Shown here one piece after another: positions 27,840 through 36,602 of a DNA stretch of 64,000 bases. Within the stretch, counting starts at the first letter, position 1. Each line of letters starts with the position of its first letter. Position numbers and translations under genes: made by a program. This DNA comes from Hassallia byssoidea VB512170 (GTDB lineage Bacteria > Cyanobacteriota > Cyanobacteriia > Cyanobacteriales > Nostocaceae): contig NZ_JTCM02000029.1 in assembly GCF_000817785.2 (NCBI RefSeq), positions 1 through 64,000 on the forward strand, given 5' to 3'. The notes beneath the pieces are model-generated. The model searched no databases and was not told the DNA's origin. It saw only the letters and a program-made list of their open reading frames with translations.

Positions 27840-29114
27840 TTAATTTGATGGAGCTTGTCTAGTCGTTAATTCATACATTGCAATCAGTTTTTTCACGTTT
27901 GTTATATGCTCTTGATAAATTTCTGGAGTTTCCAAGTTTGGGTCAATTATTAATTCTTCAATTGTATCATTAGCACGTTCATTTATAGAATCAATTAACA
28001 AATTTGGCATAGTAATATTTGTTTCGGCAATCTGTTTAATAGCAGCTTTGGGATTTTCTTGCTCTAGTATGGCTTTTAATACTTGTATTTCATAAGCTGG
28101 TAGCTGTTCTAATAATTTAGCCCATTCTTGGGGTAAATCAGATGTATTTTCAGATATTGTTTCTAAATCTATTAAGTCAGAAAAAGGAAATAAATCTACA
28201 TCTTCTTCATGCTCCTTTTCTGCGAACGGTTGCTGATTGTATGTTTCGGATTGTTGAAGTAATTCCCAAACTTGACTTTGTAACAAATCGCGTTCTTGCT
28301 GCAATAATGAAATTTGCTCTTGTAAGTGATTTAATTCAATTTTTTGTTCTGTTATTTGGGTTTGTAATAAATTGAGGCTAGCTTCTGTATTTTCTCTTTC
28401 AGATTTTTTATTTAAAATTAATTCATTGTGCTGAGTTACCTGATTTTCGAGTTCTTGCAGTTCAACTCGCAGTTCGTAAAGTCTTTCTTCTAGTTGAGGT
28501 TTGAGTCTGTCTAGCAAAGTTAAATTGCTTTCAGCGTCTTGCTTTTCTTGTTGGAGTTCGCTAATTTGAGTTTGCAGTTTAGTTATTTCCGCTCGCGATA
28601 CGTTGGAATTTAATTCTAGACGGCGTTTTTCTGCTGTGAGAGCCGAAAATGAATTATTTAGCTCGGCTTTACTTTTGTCCAGCTTAGTAAGCTCTGTTTG
28701 TAGTAAGTTTATTTCTACTTCTAACTGTTTTTTCTGTCCGACAAAACTGCCTAATTCTCGATTGAAACTGTCTCTTTGGTTGCGGCGTTCTGATACTTGA
28801 TTTTGCAGTTGATTTGACTCTGTATATAATAAGGCGCGATGCTCTTCAATTTGGTTGATTTCTCTGACAAGACGAGACTTCAAGCCCTCAAGCTCTTTTA
28901 TTCGCTTGTAGAGAGAACCCAAAACGAGCATTTCATGATTTCTGCGGATGTTATCGACAAATAATGCTGCTGCATAACTAGCTATTACAGTAATTGCACC
29001 TGTGAGAAAGGCTTTACTAAAATCCCAAGTTGGGACGAGGCTTAGACCAAAACTCACACTGAAGGCAACTATACCTAAAAGCAAAAATCGATTATTTCCC
29101 ATTGCTGATTGCAT
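27840..29114 (-). CDS. Membrane-anchored coiled-coil protein with probable TerB_C domain
   Basis: About 424 residues from the ATG at 29114; an in-frame TTG at 29138 would add eight. Two membrane helices lie near the N-terminus (FLLLGIVAFSVSFGLSLVP and FLTGAITVIASYAAALFV). A roughly 230-residue coiled coil rich in Leu, Glu, Gln and Lys follows. The last 95 residues (EWAKLLEQLPAYEIQVLKAI, then IAETNITMPNLLIDSINERA and LIIDPN) fit the TerB C-terminal domain pattern: a small helical unit with an acidic linker before it. TerB_C proteins are known neighbours of DUF2791 ATPases and helicases. The topology would tether such a complex to the membrane. The domain call is by eye. Confidence 0.65.
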   Translation of the reverse strand: MQSAMGNNRFLLLGIVAFSVSFGLSLVPTWDFSKAFLTGAITVIASYAAALFVDNIRRNHEMLVLGSLYKRIKELEGLKSRLVREINQIEEHRALLYTESNQLQNQVSERRNQRDSFNRELGSFVGQKKQLEVEINLLQTELTKLDKSKAELNNSFSALTAEKRRLELNSNVSRAEITKLQTQISELQQEKQDAESNLTLLDRLKPQLEERLYELRVELQELENQVTQHNELILNKKSERENTEASLNLLQTQITEQKIELNHLQEQISLLQQERDLLQSQVWELLQQSETYNQQPFAEKEHEEDVDLFPFSDLIDLETISENTSDLPQEWAKLLEQLPAYEIQVLKAILEQENPKAAIKQIAETNITMPNLLIDSINERANDTIEELIIDPNLETPEIYQEHITNVKKLIAMYELTTRQAPSN

Positions 29115-29218
29115 ATTGCTTGTTTTTAGTTTAGTCAATTTTTCAGAAGAGATATTTCTGGGGAAGGGGGAAGGGGAAATTTTAATGCGTCCTACTGTAC
29201 GCAGTTTGTGTAAGCTAC

Positions 29219-30553
29219 TTATGTTTGGTCGTTTGAAGCCGAAAGTGCCAAATCTGCTTTCAAAAAATCAACAAACTGTCGTGCTGTTCTTCCAGATCGA
29301 CCGTTGTGACGAGTTGCCCATTGCAAAGCTTGATATTCTAAATCTTCTGAGTCAATGTTAATTGCTGCTTGTGTGGCTAAATGTCGGACAATGTTTAAAT
29401 AAGTTTTCTGATCGGCAGGCTCGAAGGTTAAAGTTAGACCAAAGCGATCGCTAAACGAAAGCTTCTCCTGCATCGTATCCCAAGCATGGATTTCATCATT
29501 ATCTTTAGGTGCAGGTCTATCAGCAAAAAACTCGCGAATTAAGTGCCGACGATTAGAAGTAGCATACACGACTACGTTTTGCGATCGCGCAGTTAAATTC
29601 CCCTCTAATACTACTTTCAGCGCTTTAAAAGCGTCGTCATCTTCCTCAAACGAAAGGTCATCGACAAAAATAATAAATTTATGTGGCACAGAGCGCAACT
29701 GTTCCACAATTTGTGGTAGGTGTTTCAAATCTGATTTTGCTACTTCCAGCAAGCGCAGGTGATGCTTGCTGTACTCATTCAACAAAGCTTTCACCAAAGA
29801 GGATTTCCCCGAACCGCGACTACCGTAAAGTAATACGTGCAGCGCTACCTCTCCTGCTAGCAAAAATTCTGTATTTTTTAATAAAGCGTCTCGCTGAGAC
29901 TCATAACCCACTAATTCGCTTAACTTTACCGGATCGGCATATTTGATGCCAATAAATTGTCCGTCGCAATAGCGCAATGCACTATATTCTGCAAATAAAC
30001 CCGTACCAAATTGCCGATAATAAGCAGCTACATCTTCTACTGCATCAGCCCAATCTTCCATGTGGTGCAGTTTCTCTATTAGCAGTGATTCGTTCGTTTC
30101 TTCCAAAAGAGTAAGTTCCTCGTCATACCACACTACTGGTGAAACAGCTAGATCAGCCACAGCTTGTACCCATTCGCTCAAAAACGCGCTACTACATTCA
30201 TAAAGACTTTGCAACGCTTGTAAATCATGCTGAGTCGCTGCAATTAAAGCTGAAGGCAAATTCTCAAATTCTCGCTGCCCTGCAAGCTGAGAAAATGGAT
30301 TCTCATCTCTGAGAATTTGCGTAATTAAATAGTCCTCCCAGTTTTGATTTCTAGCAGCCAAGCACTTAAAGTAATTGCCGTAAGCTTGAAGACAACTGCG
30401 TGCATCAGCTTCGGCATATCGTATACTTTGCAACAAATCCATAAAGGCTCTACTGACTTCGCCTTGGAGGACGGATTGGTAGATTAATAGAGATGCTGCT
30501 TGACGCTGGAGGAACTGAACCTTTGTCTGGAACGAATTACTTGCCGTGGACAT
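29219..30553 (-). CDS. DUF815 family AAA ATPase
   Basis: A 444-residue protein. The N-terminal half (1-200) is helical and specific to the cyanobacterial members. The C-terminal half is a DUF815 AAA domain: VGYESQRDALLKNTEFLL, Walker A GSRGSGKSSL, Walker B FIIFVDDLSFEEDD, sensor VVVYATSNRRHL and a SDRFGLTLTF arginine-finger region. It ends 80 bp before the TerB_C protein gene on the same strand, so it may be the first gene of the operon. DUF815 proteins also occur alone, so membership in the Ter/BREX-like block is inference. Confidence 0.82.
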   Translation of the reverse strand: MSTASNSFQTKVQFLQRQAASLLIYQSVLQGEVSRAFMDLLQSIRYAEADARSCLQAYGNYFKCLAARNQNWEDYLITQILRDENPFSQLAGQREFENLPSALIAATQHDLQALQSLYECSSAFLSEWVQAVADLAVSPVVWYDEELTLLEETNESLLIEKLHHMEDWADAVEDVAAYYRQFGTGLFAEYSALRYCDGQFIGIKYADPVKLSELVGYESQRDALLKNTEFLLAGEVALHVLLYGSRGSGKSSLVKALLNEYSKHHLRLLEVAKSDLKHLPQIVEQLRSVPHKFIIFVDDLSFEEDDDAFKALKVVLEGNLTARSQNVVVYATSNRRHLIREFFADRPAPKDNDEIHAWDTMQEKLSFSDRFGLTLTFEPADQKTYLNIVRHLATQAAINIDSEDLEYQALQWATRHNGRSGRTARQFVDFLKADLALSASNDQT

Positions 30554-30656
30554 TGCTTAATTATCCATCAGTTAACAGGTTTCGGTAGCTAAACAGCTAT
30601 GGTAAATTGTCTGCCGAGGTTTGCAGCACACATCAAAATCTACATAGGTTTTAACA

Positions 30657-30986
30657 ATGAATTTAGGTATTATCGCCTCTCTTGGCTACGGCTTTTTAGC
30701 GATTGTCGGTGGCATCATTGGTTACATTCTCTCTACTAGCAATGTTTCGCTTCTCAGTGGCTGCATTAGTGGTGTATTATTACTTTTTGCCGCTTACCTC
30801 CAATTTCAAGGTATAATCTGGGGTTTGATTTTAGCAGCTTTAGTCACTGCTGTTTTAGTAGTTGTGTTTGCATTGCGACTGGCTAAAACACGCAAGTTTA
30901 TGCCGGCGGGATTGATGCTGTTTTTCGGTGTGCTGACCTTGGCGGTGATGGTGAATCAACTTATGGCATCAATAATAAGCCAGTAG
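30657..30986 (+). CDS. TMEM14 family membrane protein
   Basis: A 109-residue protein with four hydrophobic helices rich in glycine and small residues. It starts NLGIIASLGYGFLAIVGGIIGY and contains RKFMPAGLMLFFG, the usual TMEM14/UPF0136 signature. Plant relatives (FAX proteins) export fatty acids from plastids; a lipid-transport role here is family inference. It is divergent from the DUF815 gene. Confidence 0.85.
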   Translation: MNLGIIASLGYGFLAIVGGIIGYILSTSNVSLLSGCISGVLLLFAAYLQFQGIIWGLILAALVTAVLVVVFALRLAKTRKFMPAGLMLFFGVLTLAVMVNQLMASIISQ

Positions 30987-31951
30987 CTGATGCCTACTAT
31001 TTTTTTCACCTCCATGATTCTTTTTAGTTAGTATACCTTTATTAGTACATTTATATTACCGTAGAAGGGTAAAGGGTAAAGGTAAAGAAAATGAAGGGTG
31101 CATATTTCAATTTTCCCCTTTCCCCTTTCCCCTTTTCCCTTTCCCCTTTTCCCTTTGCCCTGTAGCTAGATACGTAAGTACTTCAAGATTGCCGATTGTA
31201 AATTTAAATTGATTAGATTTATATTGGCTCTGCTGTATATAACACAATTAAAACTTATCACTTGATTTATGTAACGGAAATATCTTATTGTAAATGAATA
31301 TAAATGGCGGCATAATATCAATCTACATTTACCATGACTCAGTTTTGTTTGCTTGTGATTCAGTTCATGAGCAAATGTTTGTTTTTTTGGGAATTAGTTA
31401 AAAACCGTAGCTCAATCGTTATTCTGGGATGATGGAAAAAATGTGGCTTAAAAAAATCATTTTCAAAAAAAGAGGAAAACGAAGCGATCGCATATCTTTG
31501 ACAACCGGCATGAATGACCCGCCCTATCTAAGTTAGAGCGATTTTGTTGCTGAGGGGGTGAACATCTGAAGATAATAATAATATTGCGAAATCATCTCAT
31601 AAACAGTTGATTTCGCACTTGCTTTTATTGCAAAGTGAAAAATTAATGCGTGAATTTTTATTAAGCGCCCAGAAAGCCGGAAAGTGAACAACAGCAAAAA
31701 GCTTAACCACAAAATTAAATATCAATTCGAGTAAAAATGCTTAGTCAGCTAAAGAATTTACTTTAAAGGAATAGTAAAAACAGAATTGCCATTTTGGCAG
31801 GTTTTTCTTTTGGGGATCGGATATTAGTAGATTGTAATCATCGTAATTAATATTCCCAGTGTTATTGCTGTCTACCACGAGCTATAAAAGTTAAGCCAAT
31901 CTGGATTTAAGTGATTTACGCTCTTCAATTTTACGAATTAGGAAATAATAC
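30987..31951. other. Large spacer (965 bp) upstream of the APH-HopA1 pair
   Basis: It contains inverted purine and pyrimidine heptamer tracts (GGGTAAAG units about 31067-31090, TTTCCCC units about 31112-31160), which could pair. The rest is AT-rich with no ORF above 40 codons that looks real. Two tiny overlapping frames (31334-31432 and 31432-31536, ATGA junction) are noted but lack support. I looked here for a Cys/Ser/Thr-rich precursor peptide on both strands and found none. Confidence 0.5.
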
Positions 31952-33187
31952 ATGGTAGTTTCACTGTCTTCTCATAACGTTATCCAGTATCTGCGTTCCT
32001 CAGATCTGTGTAGCTCAGAAGATGGCACATCCTCTAATTCTGAGTTACCTGAAAGTAAGAAAAATTTAAATTTACTGGTTACTCTGGCAGATAATCGCAA
32101 ACTGCTGGTTAAACAAAAACGTAGCATTGACCTTTGGGATGGAAAAGAGCAATTTTTCAATGAGTGGCTGTTTGACCAATTGCTTGAGAAATTTCCAGTC
32201 ATTGGTAACATCGGAGCGATCGCATCATCAGTGGTGCATTTCGACGAAGAAAACTCGATCCTGATTCGCAACTACTTAAGTGAGTATCAGGAACTAGGGA
32301 ATTATTATCAACAAAACGATATTTTCCCCCAAGCAATCGCCACTACCATTGGTGACACCTTAGGAGCGCTGCATCGTGCTACATTCAACCGTCGCGAGTA
32401 TCGCGATTTTATGGCAACAGCTCCCGCAGGACAGTTTCGCTATCACTTCAACAATCCAGCACAAGGAATCGAGTCAATTGCACCTGAGATTTTTGGCATG
32501 GTTCCCACTCCTGCGCTGAAATTTTATGCACTCTATCAGAAATACGACAATTTAGAATCAGCAATTGGAGACTTAGCAAACGATTGGCAACCTTGCTGCT
32601 TGACTCATAACGACCTGAAATTAGACAACATTTTGATACATTCCAGGTGGGAACATTTAGATAATGCGATCGTCCGGCTGATTGACTGGGAAGCATGTGC
32701 CTGGGGAGATCCAGCCTTTGATTTAGGTACTTTACTAGCAAGCTATTTAAAAATTTGGTTAGACAGCCTGGTGGTAGATCCCACCATCGAATTAGAAGAA
32801 TCTTTGCAATTAGCGGTGACACCATTAGAGACTCTTCAACCTTCAATGCTTGCCCTGATTCAAGCTTATCTCAAAGCCTTCCCCAACATTTTAGAGTACC
32901 GTAATGATTTTCTCTTGCGTGTTATTCAGTTTGCGGGTTTAGCACTGATGCATCAAATTGAGGCAACGATTAAGTACGATAAATACTTTGATAATATCAG
33001 CATTTCAATGCTTCAAGTCGCCAAAAATTTACTCACCATGCCACAGCTTGCTATGCTAACCGTTTTCGGTATTTCTGAATCGGAAATACTCAAACCCGTT
33101 GCCAAATTAGAAAAGTTGCCTCAACCAGAAAGCAAGCAGAATTTACTTCGTCTTTATTACCCAAAAACTCGTCTGCGTGGATGTTAA
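31952..33187 (+). CDS. Aminoglycoside-phosphotransferase-like kinase, RiPP dehydration type
   Basis: A 411-residue APH-fold kinase with a good AGGA ribosome site. The ATP-lysine region is LLVKQKR. The catalytic loop is THNDLKLDNIL (His219, Asp221) and the metal-binding Asp245 is in LIDWEACAWGDPAFDLG, so it should be active. The next gene encodes a HopA1-domain protein. APH plus HopA1 pairs (TsaC/TsaD of thioamitides, the LxmK/LxmY type of class V lanthipeptides) phosphorylate and then eliminate Ser/Thr in precursor peptides, and I infer that role here. No precursor gene is visible. The last 16 codons are part of a 114-bp tandem duplication. Confidence 0.75.
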   Translation: MVVSLSSHNVIQYLRSSDLCSSEDGTSSNSELPESKKNLNLLVTLADNRKLLVKQKRSIDLWDGKEQFFNEWLFDQLLEKFPVIGNIGAIASSVVHFDEENSILIRNYLSEYQELGNYYQQNDIFPQAIATTIGDTLGALHRATFNRREYRDFMATAPAGQFRYHFNNPAQGIESIAPEIFGMVPTPALKFYALYQKYDNLESAIGDLANDWQPCCLTHNDLKLDNILIHSRWEHLDNAIVRLIDWEACAWGDPAFDLGTLLASYLKIWLDSLVVDPTIELEESLQLAVTPLETLQPSMLALIQAYLKAFPNILEYRNDFLLRVIQFAGLALMHQIEATIKYDKYFDNISISMLQVAKNLLTMPQLAMLTVFGISESEILKPVAKLEKLPQPESKQNLLRLYYPKTRLRGC

Positions 33188-33361
33188 ATTTGTAGTGAGC
33201 GGTTTACCGCTCATCTCTTAAAGCGCTCTTTGCGCTTACTACATTTTAAGCAGAATTTGCTTCGTCTTTATTACCCAAAAACTCGTCTTTTGTGGATGTT
33301 AAGTTCGTAGTGAGCGGTTTACCGCTCATCTCTTAAAGCGCTCTTTGCGCTTACTACATTT
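33134..33361. repeat. Tandem duplication of a 114-bp unit
   Basis: Copy 1 is 33134-33247 and copy 2 is 33248-33361, with only a few differences. The unit holds the last 16 codons of the kinase gene, its stop codon and a downstream palindrome pair (GTAGTGAGCGGTTTACCGCTCA and CTTAAAGCGCTCTTTGCGCTT). Copy 2 therefore contains a non-functional echo of the kinase C-terminus just before the HopA1 gene. Confidence 0.95.
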
Positions 33362-33365
33362 GAAA

Positions 33366-34433
33366 ATGCTATATACTCCTACCAATCAACTACTAGATTC
33401 TCTGTTTGACATTGCCAGCAATATTCAGATTGAGTCTAACTTTTGCATTATTCATCCGAATTATCAACCGTTTGCCTTGCCAAAAAAAGTGGCAGACAGA
33501 TTTCAACAAAATCTGCCAGCATTGCAGCGTAAATATCTCACTCTGCTTCTGCGAAATTTTATTTACGGAATTTATTACAATGGCTCTTTGCAAAACATTT
33601 TGGCACTAAATGCCAAACCAGCTAATTTATTACCACATCAAACTTTAGAAAACAATTATATTTTCGGTACTGATTGGGAATTTTACGAACGATTAGATGC
33701 TAGCAATCACGGCGTAGGTTATTTTGATTTCGGTTGGCAAGTTTTGCGGCAAGAGCCTGATGGTACTCTGGTAGTAATTAAAGACGGTTTGACATTGCAT
33801 GTTGAGTATAACTCGCCTATGCAACCAAGTATGGAATCTGCCAAAGTTGGTAAGTTGGTGGGAATTTGGATGCCAAAAAATCGACTGCAAAATAATTATT
33901 ATTTAGCGGTTAGCAATAATCCAGACGTTGATTTGGATATGGGGCGAATTTATTTTAATGTAACTCCTGATGGAGCGATCGCTCTCATGGATAGTCTCAC
34001 CCGACAATTAAACGCGGCTGAGATTTTCTTTAACTTTCAAGTTCTCTACAACCCTTGTGCGTATGGACGCTACGACTCTGGGGTGCTGTATTTTCAACGC
34101 AACGACTATCCAGCAGTGCGGAAAGTACTTCAAGCTGTTTATTCAGAGCATAAATCTTATTTTCAGCCAGAAATACCTTTATTTACCAAGTTTTTAGCCC
34201 CTGGCTTGAGTTTAGCTGAAGAACCAAGTCAAAAATTTGCCGCACAAGAGAGTTTTGGCATGAATCGTTGTCAAATTGTCGCTTCTTCTTTGTTGTCAGT
34301 TTGGCAAAAAGGTGATAATAGTACTGAGGAGAGAATGAAAGCGATCGCTCAACACTTTACACAGCTAAATATAGATTTGCAGCGTCCCTACCTAAATCCT
34401 CACTCTGAAGATATTTATTACCCATTAAATTGA
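33366..34433 (+). CDS. HopA1 (type III effector-like) domain protein, RiPP lyase candidate
   Basis: A 355-residue protein started at the ATG at 33366; the upstream TTG at 33345 lies inside the duplicated repeat. It fits the T3SS-effector HopA1 family: WEFYERLDASNHGVGYFDFGWQV, then KDGLTLHVEYNSPMQ, VGIWMPKNRL, GRIYFNVTPDGA and YGRYDSGVLYFQRNDY. In thioamitide and class V lanthipeptide pathways, HopA1 proteins work with an APH-like kinase to form dehydroamino acids. The kinase gene is immediately upstream, so a split Ser/Thr dehydratase is the best hypothesis. The domain is known from pathogens, but a secreted effector role is unlikely here. Confidence 0.75.
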   Translation: MLYTPTNQLLDSLFDIASNIQIESNFCIIHPNYQPFALPKKVADRFQQNLPALQRKYLTLLLRNFIYGIYYNGSLQNILALNAKPANLLPHQTLENNYIFGTDWEFYERLDASNHGVGYFDFGWQVLRQEPDGTLVVIKDGLTLHVEYNSPMQPSMESAKVGKLVGIWMPKNRLQNNYYLAVSNNPDVDLDMGRIYFNVTPDGAIALMDSLTRQLNAAEIFFNFQVLYNPCAYGRYDSGVLYFQRNDYPAVRKVLQAVYSEHKSYFQPEIPLFTKFLAPGLSLAEEPSQKFAAQESFGMNRCQIVASSLLSVWQKGDNSTEERMKAIAQHFTQLNIDLQRPYLNPHSEDIYYPLN

Positions 34434-34445
34434 AACATGAAATTA

Positions 34446-34546
34446 TAGTAGGGTGCGTTACACTCTGTTAACGCACCTTACAAATTGTTCTACTAAGTCC
34501 TAATTAAATTATAGTAGGGTGCGTTACACTCTGTTAACGCACCCTA
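34446..34546. repeat. TAGTAGGGTGCGTTA palindromes, two tandem copies
   Basis: Copies at 34446-34481 and 34512-34546 (period 66) have the arms TAGGGTGCGTTA/TAACGCACCTTA around a CACTCTGT loop. A third copy with another loop lies at 40463-40496. Confidence 0.9.
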
Positions 34547-34623
34547 AAGATTGTTCTAGTTGCAGTAAAATCATTTTTGGTAGCAGGTTATAAGCCTGCT
34601 ATTTTTTTCGCTAATTATAAAAT

Positions 34624-35070
34624 ATGCCGTTTACTTATAACCGCACCGTTCGATTTTCAGATACTGATGCTGCTGGGCTAGTTTACTTTGCCAATGTTTT
34701 GTCTATTTGTCATGAAGCTTATGAAGCATCTTTAGAAGCATCAAGTATTAATATGAAAGATTTTTTTAGCAATACATCTGTGGCTTTTCCGATTGTTCAC
34801 GCTGATGTAGATTTTTTTCGCCCGATGTTTTGTGGGGATAAGTTAGCTATTAGCTTGATTCCGCAAAAAGTCGGTGTTGATAAGTTTGAAATTGCTTACG
34901 AAGTTGTAGTTGATAATGTAATGGTTGCTAAGGCAGTTACTCGGCACGTTTGTATTGAGGTAAGTAGTAGAAGTAAAAGGGAGTTATCGGGTGAGCTGAT
35001 GCGATGGTTGGAAACGAACCGCAGAGACGCTGAGAGCGCAGAGAGAAGAAGGTCTAGAGAGGCTATGTGA
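34624..35070 (+). CDS. 1,4-Dihydroxy-2-naphthoyl-CoA thioesterase (hotdog fold)
   Basis: A 148-residue 4HBT-type hotdog thioesterase. The motif [28 protein letters not shown] carries the catalytic Asp, and [15 protein letters not shown] follows. In cyanobacteria this enzyme (Slr0204 type) releases DHNA from DHNA-CoA in phylloquinone synthesis. The opposite-strand neighbours menE, menC and menA and the downstream isochorismate synthase support that role. The last 15 residues ([17 protein letters not shown]) are encoded by a dispersed GAACCGCAGAGACGC-type repeat and are not part of the fold. Confidence 0.8.
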   Translation: MPFTYNRTVRFSDTDAAGLVYFANVLSICHEAYEASLEASSINMKDFFSNTSVAFPIVHADVDFFRPMFCGDKLAISLIPQKVGVDKFEIAYEVVVDNVMVAKAVTRHVCIEVSSRSKRELSGELMRWLETNRRDAESAERRRSREAM

Positions 35071-35140
35071 TTCCTGTTAATAACGAACCGCCTTGGCGCT
35101 AGCCTCTCCCTTCGGGAGAAGGGCGCCAAGGACGCCAAGG
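35016..35140. repeat. AACGAACCGC repeats at the thioesterase 3' end
   Basis: Two related elements occur. One is inside the thioesterase C-terminus (about 35016-35060). The other is a hairpin element at 35086-35140: AACGAACCGCCTTGGCGC, CTCTCCC-TTCG-GGGAGAAGG, GCGCCAAGGACGCCAAGG. The second resembles the insertion inside the helicase gene at 23486. Confidence 0.75.
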
Positions 35141-35156
35141 TAAGAGGATAGAGAGA

Positions 35157-36602
35157 TTATTTGGGGGAGGTTTGGAGTCGGTTTGTTACTATTTGTTGTA
35201 GCTGTTGGTGGTTGATTTTGCCTTGAGTGTTACGCGGTAATGTTGGGACGGAAATCCAGTGTTTGGGAATTTTAAATTTGCAAAGTTTATCTTTGAGTAT
35301 GTTTTGGATTTCTAAGCTAGATATGTTTGCTTTTTTGGGTATATAAATGGCTGTTATCGCTTGTCCCCATTGTTTATCTGGGATGCCAATTACACAAACA
35401 TCGTTTACCATTTTAGTTGCTCTAATTGCTGATTCAATTTCGATTGGGTAGACGTTTTCACCGCCGGTAATGATTTTATTACTGCTACGTCCAACAATAT
35501 TTAAATGACCATCGTTATCTAAGAAACCTAAATCATCAACTTGTAAGTAATCCTGATTTTTCCATATTTCTGGATAGTAACCAAGGGCTAAAGATTGAGA
35601 TGTTATAATAATATTTCCTTTTTGATTTGAATTCAAAACCTCGCCTTGTTCATTACAAATTGTTATTTTGGCATGGGGGAGGATTTGACCGCTGCTAATT
35701 TTACCGTTAAGGAAATCGTCAGGTTTGACTGTGGCAATTTGGGAAGCGGTTTCTGTCATCCCGTAAGTTGGTGCTAATCGAATGCGGTAAAATCTCGCTT
35801 TTTCTAAAAGTTCATTCCAAGCTGGCGCACCTCCTAAAAGTACAGTTTTAAATTGGGATAGCCACGTTGTGAAATCTGGATTTTGTAGAAGACGTTGTAA
35901 TTGTGTTGGTACTAAAGATATAAAAAATTCAGATGATTCAATATGATATATTTGATTTGATTCTACTTCTTTAAAGGGGAAAATAGCGAGTTTGCCACCA
36001 GTGGTAAAGGAACGCATAAATTGCATTAAACCGCTGACGTGATATAGTGGTAATACACAAAAGGAATTAACTTTATTTAGCTGAAAATATTCGGTAAATC
36101 CTTTCACAGATGCCATGAGGGTGTCCCAAGTGTGGATGGCAAATTTAATCTTTCCCGATGAACCACCTGTGGGAATCATAATTGTATTGGGAATGGGGCA
36201 TAGGTAATGGTGAGTCCAGCCCCCGTCTTGGCGGTTTCCGTCACGATGGGGGACTGGCGAACCCGAAGGGGGCATAGGTAATGGGGCATAAAGAATTCTA
36301 TTCCATCCTCCCGAATCTTCATCTCCTAAAATGAGGTTTGGTTGTACTAAGTTAAATACTTCTTGCCATTCTTGTTTTCCCCAGTCGGGGTTACAAAGAA
36401 AAACTGGACAATTAGCTGCACATGCGGCAAGAAAGCCTGCTAAAAAACGCACGGGTTCGCGTTCAGCTAAAAGGATTTTTTGTGGTGTTTTGTATGCTAA
36501 TAATTCTAAATAAAAGTTTTCAAATAATTGTTGAAAATGAAAGCGATCGCTACCAATGACCCAATCATCATTTTGACGTTTGATATAATCTAAAATTTCC
36601 AT
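35157..36602 (-). CDS. menE: o-Succinylbenzoate-CoA ligase
   Basis: A 481-residue adenylate-forming enzyme. The P-loop is MIPTGGSSGKIKFAIHTW, the A4-like segment LPLYHVSGLMQFMRSF, then LAPTYGMTETASQI, VDDLGFLDNDGHLNIVGRSSNKIITGGENVYP and a C-terminal LPRNTQGKINHQQL with the catalytic Lys. It activates o-succinylbenzoate with CoA for phylloquinone synthesis. The start overlaps the end of menC by 13 bp. Residues about 103-138 are an in-frame repeat insertion (PPSGSPVPHRDGNRQDGGW) in a loop before the P-loop. Confidence 0.92.
   Translation of the reverse strand: MEILDYIKRQNDDWVIGSDRFHFQQLFENFYLELLAYKTPQKILLAEREPVRFLAGFLAACAANCPVFLCNPDWGKQEWQEVFNLVQPNLILGDEDSGGWNRILYAPLPMPPSGSPVPHRDGNRQDGGWTHHYLCPIPNTIMIPTGGSSGKIKFAIHTWDTLMASVKGFTEYFQLNKVNSFCVLPLYHVSGLMQFMRSFTTGGKLAIFPFKEVESNQIYHIESSEFFISLVPTQLQRLLQNPDFTTWLSQFKTVLLGGAPAWNELLEKARFYRIRLAPTYGMTETASQIATVKPDDFLNGKISSGQILPHAKITICNEQGEVLNSNQKGNIIITSQSLALGYYPEIWKNQDYLQVDDLGFLDNDGHLNIVGRSSNKIITGGENVYPIEIESAIRATKMVNDVCVIGIPDKQWGQAITAIYIPKKANISSLEIQNILKDKLCKFKIPKHWISVPTLPRNTQGKINHQQLQQIVTNRLQTSPK
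36186..36295. repeat. Repeat insertion inside menE
   Basis: GGGCATAGGTAATGG occurs at both ends and flanks a palindromic core (GTCCAGCCCCCGTC...GATGGGGGACTGGC). The whole piece is in frame with menE. Confidence 0.8.

Noticed and set aside
22022-30553. Complete BREX system
   Set aside because: Only BrxD-like ATPase and a helicase are present; PglX/BrxX methylase, PglZ and BrxC are missing from the window.
31294-31536. Tiny ORFs as a RiPP precursor for the APH-HopA1 pair
   Set aside because: The frames of 32-35 codons lack a Cys/Ser/Thr-rich core and most lack a ribosome binding site; nothing separates them from chance.
33366-34433. Secreted virulence effector
   Set aside because: HopA1 similarity alone could suggest it, but there is no type III secretion gene and the kinase neighbour fits RiPP enzymology better.
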